Positions 49,349-58,831 of a stretch of 64,000 bases of DNA are shown here, piece by piece (the stretch's first letter is position 1; every line of letters begins with the position of its first letter). Source of the DNA: Punica granatum (Eukaryota; Streptophyta; Magnoliopsida; Myrtales; Lythraceae); assembly GCF_007655135.1 (NCBI RefSeq), contig NC_045129.1, positions 2,356,001 through 2,420,000 of the forward strand, in the 5' to 3' direction. The notes beneath the pieces were generated by a model. It was not told the origin of the DNA. It saw nothing but the letters and a program-made list of their open reading frames with translations, and searched no databases. The translations under genes and the position numbers were made by a program.

Positions 49349-51724
49349 CCATGTCAATGTCCATGTGACTGCTGATAGCAGCACCGGCTGTATGTCCAAA
49401 ACCCGTTACAACATTAAGCACTCCATCCGGAACACCAGCCTGAATAATTCATATAACAATCATTTCCTGAATGAGACTAGCCAAATCATCAAAAATTGAA
49501 GAATTTCAGTGATATTGAATGTCGAACCATGCACCATGTCCATGGTATAAAGAATATCAGAAAAGTTGTATATAGCTGGGGTGGTTTTGACCTGCTTAGC
49601 AAGATGAGCATAAAAGAGGGCAGACAGGGGGGTCTGCTCAGCGGGCTTGACGATCATGGTGCAACCTGCGGCCAAGGCCGGTGCGACCTTCATGAGGAAC
49701 ATAGATGTCGGGAAGTTCCATGGGATGATGTGGCCCGCGACCCCGATTGGCTCCTTTAGGGTGTATGCATGGAGTGATCGTGTGGACTTGAGAACCTCTC
49801 CATGGATCTTGTCTGCCGCACCTGCGTAATAACGCAGACTGGCCGCTCCTGCAGGTATATCCACTAACTTGCCCATCATAAATAGTTTCCCGGCATCGAT
49901 GCAGTCCAGGGCCGCCAGTTCATTGTTGTTTTGCTCGATTAAGTCCGCGAATTTTTCCATGATCCTTGCCCTTTGCTGGTGATCGATTGTTTACAAGTTG
50001 TAAAACATGTATAAATTGTGTAAATCATTTTGTGCGATTTCTTTTCACTAATGCCGTAACTTATGAGCGACCACATCATTCGGAGTTGGATTAAAATAAA
50101 TCGATATAATTTTGGTATCACCATTTATGCACTAAAAAAGAAGTTATTAATTAATTAGCTTATATTTTCACTCAAAAAAGAAATTAGCTTATATTTCCAC
50201 CTAATTGAAAATTATTTTTATCGGTAACTATCCAATATAATAGGTTATGAAGTAATTATTAGAATCTTTCTGACCCTGTTTTTTGAGTAATTGAAGAGTA
50301 CGGACAATCAGTGAAGGTATCATTTGTTCAACCATTGCATTCAATAATTTGGTAATTCATCATCAAATAAATTGTGAAAGGTCATAGTAGACGTACAAAG
50401 CCGGACATCCGGGGCCATGGACCTTGATCAAAGGCTGTGCGGGCTGCCTTCACGGCCACGTCAACATCTTCCTTATCACCCTCTGCGACAGTTGCTATGA
50501 CCTCCCCGGTCCTTGGGTCCACCGTCTCGAAGTTTCGTCCTATATAATTTTTACACAAAATCTAAAATTAGTGTCTATATATATATATATATGTTGTTTT
50601 TCGAATATATATACACACACACGATATTTGACAGACTGTTTGGTTAATAATTAAATAATCATGATCTCGAGTTTATGGAGTGCAATATAAAAATTATCCT
50701 TCGAAATTCTAATCGTTGGATATTAAGGCTGCGTTTGTTTTCATAGTCTGATTTTAGAATCATGATTTTGATTTTAACTCTACTCACTACACAACAAAAA
50801 TATACGTTTCCCAAGTCAAATTTATAATATCATCTCATTTGTCATTTTTTACAATCAAAATCAAAATCAAAATTAAAGTTACTTTTACTTTGAAACCAAA
50901 CGGGCCATTAGTTCGTGAAAATAAAAGATAGTTTAATTAAACATTTATATAATTGGCAAGTGCCGGAAACAACAAAATTGAGTAATATTCGAGGTTTCGG
51001 TGGGGGAAAAAAAGAAAAGGGGAAGCAAAATCAACGATGGGGAATCTTTATATAATAGCTAGAGACGTAATAAAAGGGCCCATTCTTTAATGACTTATGA
51101 GAAAGAGTCATATTCTGCATGCCATTTCCAAAGGTACCATACCATAGACATCAGCCCTTTTGGATTCATCCATCAAAAGGAAACAAGAGAGAGTGATTGA
51201 ATTTCAATTCATTTCTCTGGTCAGAAAAAAAAACAAAATCGTATGAATATTAACATTTTACCTGTTCAAGAAGAAAAAAAGGAAGAAAATTGGATATGGG
51301 TCATCGTCAAGCCAAGGCAAGATGACAAATTAACTCAAGCGGAAGGAAGAGAACAGAGGAACGATCAAGAACCGTAGAATGAATATATATATATATATAT
51401 AGCGAAGAAGATGAAAGGAAGCATCAAAACCGTAACCCGTATTCATCTCTGGCTTAGCCAATCTATCTATATCGGTACTATTCGAATTTCTGAGAAACCC
51501 GGAACAAAGAATATTCATCCTCCGAAATATTTTCATCGCCTGAGAATGAAATTCATGTACTGAAAAAAGTTGAAGATGTATATAGAGACGCGACGATGGA
51601 TCTGCTGACCTTTGATGGAGTCGACAAATTCTCCATTGATGAAGAGCTTGGTGAACTTTATCTCCGGGATCTTGAGTTGGTTCATCTCTCCGTTTCCATT
51701 GCTCTGCTGCTCATGATTTGCCAT
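47844..51724 (-). CDS. ALDH2C4: Aldehyde dehydrogenase, ALDH2C4/REF1 type (copy D)
   Basis: Fourth gene, with exons (minus): 51724-51610, 50539-50397, 49975-49592, 49439-49350, 49196-49023, 48856-48719, 48620-48483, 48372-48311, 48117-47844, giving 505 aa. It is closest to copy C: the last exons are nearly identical and introns 7 and 8 align. Active-site residues are Asn173, Glu272 and Cys306 (GEVCVSSSR). Unusual residues are [10 protein letters not shown], where A-C have [10 protein letters not shown] in the NAD-binding segment, [12 protein letters not shown] where the others have GVVG, and [13 protein letters not shown]. These may alter cofactor binding or be neutral. Intron 1 (50540-51609) contains a MITE; intron 4 has a TA microsatellite. 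The promoter block is shared with copy C. Confidence 0.93.
49317..49344. repeat. (TA)n microsatellite in ALDH-D intron 4
   Basis: About 14 TA units ending 6 bp before the exon 4 boundary (minus-strand donor at 49348-49349). Confidence 0.8.
50726..50907. mobile_element. MITE, family M copy 3, in ALDH-D intron 1
   Basis: A 182-bp element from AGGCTGCGTTTG to CCAAACGGGCCA, flanked by TTA on both sides (50723-50725, 50908-50910). The interior matches copy 1 (TTTCCCAAGTCAAATTTATA, CATCTCATTTGTC). It is the shortest of the three copies. Confidence 0.72.
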
Positions 51725-51790
51725 CTTCTTTCTATGCTTATCGTCCCCAAGCCAAGACGTCAGCGTTACTGCCTATGGATGTCTATATAT

Positions 51791-51818
51791 ACTTATATAA
51801 GCCTTGCGGGCTTCTCAC
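51791..51818 (-). promoter_or_regulatory. Core promoter block of ALDH-D
   Basis: Minus-strand reading: GTGAGAAGCCCGCAAGGC followed by TTATATAAGT, about 67 nt upstream of the ATG. The TATATAAG stretch is a plausible TATA box. The GAAGCCCGC part is conserved with copy C. Confidence 0.6.
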
Positions 51819-52464
51819 AATGAGCAATAATATTTATAATCACAACATGATCTATGACGAATGTAAATCTCTAGACTTTCCCAACTGGAAAAAAAAAAAT
51901 CCGAACTTTATTTTCCTTAAAAAAAAATTATTTCATGTTTTCAAATGAGGCAAAATGGATCTAGATAGAAAGTTAAATAAATGATCGCAGATAATCTCAT
52001 TTGTGATAATCAAATTTAAAACTTTTTTTTACATATACGCCGCTGCATTATACGAGAAAGTCTTACATGTATTGAAGGTATCACGTGACACTGCATCACA
52101 AGACACGACAGAATATTTATTTTTTTAACAGCAACATTTCATAAATTTATAACCACTTATACTGAAGTATTTAACATCAGTTAATTTGCGACACATGCTA
52201 TGTGGTACCTCCGTCACATACAAGACTTTCTCGCACTATACATCCCTTTCTCATTTCTAATTCTCACCCCTACTAATTAGTGTAACCGAATCAAATCCAG
52301 TGAAATCCTCTAATTTTGATTCGGTTATATTCAGTTATTGTCACACGGTTATCACAAGAGTTTACCATTATGGGTTATGGTACAATATAGCACAAACGGT
52401 ACCTAAACTTGGGGATAATTGATTTAGGTTCCATTACGTCAATTTTCTCATGATCAAGTCCTTA
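51819..52464. other. Upstream region of ALDH-D
   Basis: Non-coding, AT-rich. The right part (52425-52463) is similar to sequence upstream of copy C near 47300-47330. Confidence 0.45.
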
Positions 52465-52716
52465 AAGGGCATTTGGTATGAGCCAATGCATGTTTAGTCG
52501 AAACAGATTACTGATAATCTGAATAGTCAAGGTAATACACTTTTTCACTCAATTGGTAATATACTTTCCCAATTGGGGTGACTATTTAGATTACCAACAA
52601 GATTATCAGTAATGTGTTTACCAAACACGGTAATAAACATTATCAGTAATTTTAAAAATGAAAATTTATCTTAGTGGAAATCTAATAAATTACTAGTAAT
52701 CTGATAATGCGCCAAA
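52465..52716. mobile_element. MITE-like element upstream of ALDH-D
   Basis: About 250 bp between GGGCATTTGGTATG and ATAATGCGCCAAAC, with internal inverted pieces such as GATTACTGATAATCTG and GATTATCAGTAATG. It interrupts sequence that is continuous upstream of copy C. Target duplication not resolved. Confidence 0.45.
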
Positions 52717-52914
52717 CATCATTCAAGAGATGCGACCAAGTCCATAATAATTGCCCGGTTAAAGGTCCTTTGGCAATGCTATTGCTCTAGGAAGACATGT
52801 ATGTTACCAAGTTGCGGCTCATTCGGCATCGACCGGGAGCAGATTAGATGTTCTTCAAAATTAATTGAGAGCCTTGATTTATTCAAATAATTAAAATTGA
52901 AATGAAGATACCAA

Positions 52915-53412
52915 CAAAGTACTAGTTGAGTAGTAATTAAGTAGCTCCAACCACACCACCGGCACGGTGGTCTAGTGGTTAAATATCAAGCGCTCCACTT
53001 GAACATCACGAGTTCGAACCTCACTGAGGATGTAGAGCTCACCACTATATGGGTGTATTATGGGAAGGCGGTGGCCGGCTCATAATACTTGATCCAATGG
53101 GCCTTGGACTTAATTGACTAGTTTGTTGGTAGGGCTGCGGTGACCAAGTTGGGCCAAAGTCTCAGCGAGCTATGGCGAAAGGAACATTCTGTGACGGTTA
53201 GGTTCACTTAGTTGGGGCAGCCACAACAAACTAATAATCCGACCTAGCCTTTATACCCATAAAAAAAAAGTAGCTCCAACCATCGTAAGAAGAAGAACAT
53301 AAGTTCGAGTCCAGGAATCTCACTTGTTGGGAGAGAAAATAATCTTAAATGCTCGATATTTTGGAATTGCGAGAGTAATTCTTTCACAATTTTTGCAATC
53401 GAAAAAAAAAAT
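52915..53412 (+). mobile_element. Older SINE, interrupted by a younger SINE
   Basis: The two outer pieces (52915-52953 and 53269-53412) join into a SINE that aligns with the copy at 31670-31830: an A-box side TAGTTGAGTAG, a B-box side ATAAGTTCGAGTCC and an A-rich end AAAAAAAAA. Diverged flanking repeats AAAATTGAAATGAAG and AAAATTAAAATGAAG may be its target duplication. Confidence 0.7.
52954..53268 (+). mobile_element. Younger tRNA-derived SINE
   Basis: A 315-bp element with a clear tRNA-like head (GGCACGGTGGTCTAGTGGTT as A-box region, GAGTTCGAACCTC as B-box region), an unrelated body and a terminal A run. It is flanked by a perfect 14-bp duplication AGTAGCTCCAACCA (52940-52953, 53269-53282). 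The intact duplication indicates recent insertion. Confidence 0.88.
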
Positions 53413-55847
53413 TAAAATGAAGGTGCTTAACCGAAAAAGACACAAAGCCAGTGACCGATTTATTTAGATTAACCCTACAACCGTATTTAATAAAATTAAT
53501 CTTTTAAAAACCGTATTGAGTAATGAATAGATAAAATCACCCGTATCTAATAAGGTTTAACGTTATTAGACCCCGTACGATGTGGGGTGTGTCTGCGTCC
53601 AAATCGGTTCGGTGAACGTGGTCTCTGATCGAGTCCATGGTCCATTCAAAAGCGACAAAGACAGAGAAAATGCTTGGTCGACCTAGTCATTGAGAGAAAC
53701 CGACACGTTAGGTTCTTATAGGCTCTACAGACATGAGAGGTTAATGTTTTGTCTAATTCAATAGGGAATTAATATATGTTGCGATCATTGAGAAAGATGA
53801 ACAAATTAATTCTATAATATTGGAGGAATGGGTAGGTTTTGAATATGATTTTCACTAGTGAAACTTATATATTATTCTATTTCGTTTTATTTCTTATATA
53901 TGTATTGAGCCTTCTTTTTTATAAAAAAAATATAAGATTATCCTTGAAATTAGAGAAATTAAACAATGGATCACTTAACTTTGAAACCTGGTGTAAGTTC
54001 AAATCAATTAAATTATTGGACACGCTAGATAATTATTTTTAATCGATTGAAATTTTCAAGGTCCAGCTTGACCGAGCTCGATATATATTTTGAATCGTAA
54101 AACACATACCTATATGACCATAAATATATTTATGTCCATAACAATTGATGGCATTTTATATGATGCAAATATATATGACCTTCCCCGATTGTCTCGGAAT
54201 AGTGTCGGTATAACATATTCATATATACAATTTACAAAGAGGTTTCCTATAATACCCCTAATATTATTTATATATATATATATATGTATGTATGATCCGG
54301 CCGATCCATCAGTTACTGAGGTTGGATGTACATACACTATTCGAGCTAAAAGAGGTCTCATAACGCGTTCTTCTTGACACTATAAATGGAGTGACTTCGA
54401 TGTACGTGTTGCTACGTTCTTGAAACATTGCATGCACCCCTAAACAACATGTCTTGTGCATTTGGTATACCCATCAACACTTGTAATTAAGTCCCTATGT
54501 ATATCGCATATTATAATGTTGTCCACTCGTCATTTGCATCCATATGGCAAAAGAATTGCTATTGCTTTCCCATGAAATTGATTTGCGAATCCTCGAAAGT
54601 CAACCAACAACCAACACTTAACAATATGGTTTTTCTCATTCTTTCGGCCAATGAAAAACAAAAAAAAGAATATCAAAAGAGAGTGTAGTACAGTGACATA
54701 TGACTTCGCCTGAGAAATAAGAGATTTCATGTTCAATATTCGTTGGAATCACATATGACTATTTATTAGCTATTATGATTTCTTTTTCAATATATTAGGC
54801 TCATAGACCTTTTCATATAACCTAGAAAAAAAAAAGAGAGATTTTTTATTTTTATTTCTTACATTATTATATTAGCATTAAGAAAACAATTATGTATAAT
54901 AGTTTAATTATTCAGGAATATTTGAGTTCAAAATTATGTATTGATTAAAATGGTTCAGCGCTTATTATCTTTAAGATCTTAAATTTAAATCTTATGAATG
55001 GTTAAAATATATATTAAAAAAGTTCTATCAACTTGACTTGAATCGAATTAGTTGAAAACTCATGAAATTTTAGAATGTTATGAGGCGTACCGGAAAAAAA
55101 AAATTGTTGTTGAGCCAAATTAAAAAACCGCAAGAAACCTCCAATAATAATAGAAGAGATTCTAAAAAGTAGGTGTCCTTTTGCTGTAGACATGTGCGGT
55201 GGATCACCTAACAACCAATTCCATTATTCTGTTCCTTCAATTATCTTCCCCTCTCTTTGAATCCAGAATCGAGAAAATATAGAGTAAGGGAAGGAACGAC
55301 AATTATCGAATATCAACTTTTGAAAATTTCAGACTAATTTTTATTCTCTTTTCCTTCATTTTTCTCGTCCAAAGTAAGGATAATAGAGTCATCTGATCAA
55401 GCCGTGTAGGTTGGATTTCCGCGAGCCATGCCGGTGTTCTACCGCCCACCATCACTACAAACAATTTAGGTATTCGTGTTGTATCGTGTAGGTATGCATG
55501 CATATATTTATACAATTAAACAAATTTAATTAAACAGGTTAAGTAGGTAGATCAATGTCAATTCGGAATAAAGGGGTTGTATCCAGGTTTTTAGTTTTTG
55601 ACAAAGTTTACTAAACGCGTCGTGTTCGGATTTAGACATTTTTTACACGAACTCGTTTAGACTCAACCCACATAGACACGACGGGACACAAATAGCCAGA
55701 CCTATTCTTAAGTTTACTATTTGTATAGGAGGCTAAAATACAAGTTCGGAGGACATATATGACAGAGGCATCTTTTCCTTGTAATTGCTTCTTCTTTTTT
55801 TAATACCATTTTTATTCATTACAGTGAACTGTGTGGTGTAAATATGG
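53413..55847. other. Intergenic, no gene supported
   Basis: AT-rich DNA between the ALDH array and the arabinogalactan peptide gene. Positions 53416-53455 still show similarity to 47620-47660, the outer limit of the C/D duplication. Short frames here have no recognisable features. A SINE-like fragment at 54685-54775 is listed separately. Confidence 0.5.
54685..54775 (+). repeat. SINE-like fragment
   Basis: About 90 bp similar to 37384-37468 and 40762-40849 (TAGTACAGTGACATATGAC and CATGTTCAATATTCGTTGG). No target duplication seen. Confidence 0.35.
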
Positions 55848-56207
55848 TCAATGGAAGACGTAAGCAAATATCAGTGCCATTAGCAGGAGAGTGTAAGCAA
55901 TTCCTTGATCAGTTGTCTTGCCTGCAAAATTACCGAATGATTAGAAATTGTCGGTAAAGAAAAAAAAAATTAAAAGCCAGTTTGGGAAAATGAAAATTTT
56001 TGCCTACTATACTGATCAGAAGGGTTTCTTGATGATCTTGTAGTCAGTAAATGTGCACATACCATTGCCGGATATGAAGCCCTCCGGCACCGGAGAAATG
56101 GCAATGCTCTGCCCAAAGCCCGATTGCACCTGCAAGAACGTCATTATCAAGATCACGAATACAGCCACCGCGAAAACTTCGCTGATCTTAATTCCAATGG
56201 AACTCAT
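55848..56207 (-). CDS. Arabinogalactan peptide (AGP16/20/22/41 type)
   Basis: Two exons (minus: 56207-56063 and 55921-55848) give 72 aa. The N-terminus has a hydrophobic signal segment (about residues 12-26) ending near GFGQ. A very short mature region around AISPVPEGFISGNG follows, then a C-terminal GPI-attachment signal with the family hallmark TTDQGIAYTLLLMALIFAYVFH. Precursors of this kind are cut at both ends to a short glycosylated, GPI-anchored cell-surface peptide. Only two prolines lie in the mature part, fewer than in classical AGPs. The second exon is too short to be noticed as an open frame alone. The gene is divergent from the LEA_2-type gene at 57091. Confidence 0.85.
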
Positions 56208-57090
56208 CTTCAGGTTCTTCTGAATATCTCAGAGTGGCAAACTCTAGTGAATATGGTTTAAAAAAGAAAAATAAATTGTAATCTGATCTTATTTTCTCAT
56301 GCAAGCTAGGGCGACGCACATATAATGATGGAAAGTGTTGGGTCACTGACTTCGAATTTTCCAGGAAAGTGGGTTCTAGAGAATGTTAACTAGGGAAGGA
56401 AAAGTAGAGGGAGGAAGAGTCGGTACGAACGCGACCAAAATCGAATTTGATTTTGACTCAGATGTGATTGTCGAGTTTGTCTCTGTTTGTTTAGGTATCG
56501 GGTCAAATCTTACAGTGCTATAACCACTTCCGACCTTTTATGCGGGCCATCTCTTGTCCAGTCCGATCCATATTAGGCAATACGTGTGGCGTAATGAACG
56601 TTCTATCAATGTAATTATTTCATGAGAGCATAATTTCGTACTCTCATATCAGTGAAGCTACATATGAGACACAATATACCTACCAATTCCCACTTAAGCG
56701 AGCTACTGAACTGGTTACGCGACGAAATTTCCTTGAAAAGGGCGCATCGAGAATTCGATTCGAATAAAATTCTAGATGTAGTTAAAGTGACCAAAATATG
56801 CGTAGGAGAACGGGAACAATGTTTCCATCTTCCAGTTTTTCTTCTGGTTCGGAAAATAGAGAGAAACTCGGAACCCGAAAACCTGTTGTTTTTGTTAAAA
56901 ACGGAAAACTGGAGATCGTTTTCTGCAGCGGACGCTCTCGTTTTCCGATTCTCAGAATCTGTGCAGCTGGTGAGTTGGATTGGATTACTAGATTGCGTGT
57001 AACGGTACTGTTTGGCCGCGTCCAAATAAGGCTCCGAAGCGGACTGGAGCCCCAATTCAGGGTCGCCGCATTTCGTCGACCGAGCCAAAC
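56208..57090. promoter_or_regulatory. Shared upstream region of the AGP and LEA_2 genes
   Basis: 883 bp between two divergent start codons, presumably holding both promoters and 5' leaders. Frames on both strands around 56615-57195 overlap the GC-rich start of the LEA_2 gene and are judged shadows. No TATA box could be assigned with confidence. Confidence 0.45.
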
Positions 57091-58831
57091 ATGACCTCCA
57101 AGCGCGAGCCCTCTCTCTCCTCCGTCCCCTACGACGCTCTCCCTCCACAGAACGTCGTCGTCCTCGTCCCCTACCCCCGCCGCCCCGGCCGCCACCGCCT
57201 CCTCAGCCGATGCCTCTACGGCGGCGCCGCTCTACTCCTCCTGGCCGTCGCAGTCTTCTTCCTCTTCCCCTCCGACCCCACCGTCCAGCTCTCCCGCATC
57301 CACCTCAACCACGTCCGCGTCAATTCCTCCCCGAGCCTGACCCTAGACCTCTCCTTCTCACTCACGATCAAGGTCCGCAACAAGGACTTCTTCTCCCTGT
57401 ACTATGACTCCCTGCTGGTCTCGGTCGGGTACAGGGGGAGGGAGCTCGGGGTTGTGACGTCGGAGGGGGAGAAAATTAAGGCTAGGGGCTCGTCGTACGT
57501 GAACGCGACGCTCGATCTCGACGGCCTCGAGGTCGTGCACGATGTGATCTACTTGATTGAGGATTTGTCCAAGGGAGTTATCCCGTTTGATACGATTTCC
57601 CAGGTCGAAGGGAAGCTAGGGCTTTTCTTCTTCAGCGTTCCAATCAAGGTACTTGCTGCATCTGCTACTTCTTTGCACTTTGTGAATCGCCAATTAGCAG
57701 TTGAACTGAAGCTATGAAATTGCTGCATTTTCCGATTAAGTGATAGTGATAGCTTGTAGACTCGTTAATTTTCGCTGAATGCCGATGTTTCTAGTCAAGC
57801 TCTGGCATTTCAGTCGGAAATTTGTCTTAAATTTAGAGAATCCAATGGAAGAAAGATGGGATTTTGAGACGATCTGTAGTTGTCGTTGTTGCGTAGTTTT
57901 CACGAATGCAGGTTCGGATGTTTGTCTAACTTATGAATACTGCAAAAAATGGTAAACCTGTTGTTATTAGTTGTGAAGATCGGTTGTTGGGTTCTTGGGG
58001 GAGCTGGGATAGCTCTGAAAGTCCTTCTCTTGAAGGCAGGAGTAGGACAAATTTCTCTCCTCAATCACAAATGCAAAATTGGAAAGCACGAATGAGGTGT
58101 AGTGGAGAAGGCAGGACAATGGTAATTCTTGTAGGATCAATAGTGAGACGGGATGTGCAGTATTGGTGGTACGAATTTACTCCAGCGGAAATTTCCTTAG
58201 GTCAGTTAAATTATGTGCCAACCTTGTCCTGGATGAATAGAAGAAATGTCAAGACTTACTATGCACGATACGGCTCTGTTGTTATTGAAGCTAGAGAGTG
58301 ATCGTTAGGTCGTACAATATCGAAATACTTTTTTTTTCCAAGGTAACATATGAATTGAACCTCTAGTGAAAGCTTTGTTAACCAATTCACCCCTAGAACC
58401 AGGAAGAAACTTAAAGTTACTTTTCGCTCATAAAAGCTTATCTTCTATTGGGTCTCTGTACCATGATCTAATTTGGAATTGTACTCAGCCAAGTACACAT
58501 CACGGTGATCAGGTGCTTGTAATGAGTATTGATTTGTTTCAATGTCAATAGCTAGATCGAGCTCCTCTCTGATCAAGTATTTGTGCTGGTTCGCGTTGTA
58601 TCAGGCAAAAGTATCCTGTGAGGTATATGTAAATACGAAGAACCAGACTATCGTCCATCAAGATTGCTCCCCTGAGGTAAGACACTCCTGGATTAATAAT
58701 CACTTGTGAAGATGGCCAGATGTTGGCTCAGCATATATTTGCTGTTTTAGTTTTTCAAGTCCTTGGTGTCACTTTGTAAACAAAGACCAGCTGACCGTTC
58801 TTTTTCCTCACGTCTTTCATTGGTGCAGTGA
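57091..58831 (+). CDS. LEA_2 / NDR1-HIN1-like single-pass membrane protein
   Basis: Exon 1 57091-57648, exon 2 58605-58676, and a last exon whose first codon is the stop (58829-58831), giving 210 aa. Residues 41-60 (CLYGGAALLLLAVAVFFLFP) form a single membrane segment after a short basic, proline-containing N-terminus. A LEA_2-type domain follows (about 75-205), with NPT-like region replaced by FSLTIKVRNKDFFSLYYDSL. Possible N-glycosylation sites are NSS (78), NAT (138) and NQT near the end. Plant members of this family end in a C(Y/S)PE tail, which the three-exon model reproduces (DCSPE). If the last intron is retained, translation continues ten residues to a TGA at 58709. Exon 1 is strongly GC-rich compared with its surroundings. 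The molecular role is unknown; relatives are stress- or defence-associated. Confidence 0.83.

Noticed and set aside
57933..58301. A 122-codon frame between LEA_2 exons
   Set aside because: It lies wholly in intron 1 of the LEA_2 gene, on the same strand, with no domain and no splice support.
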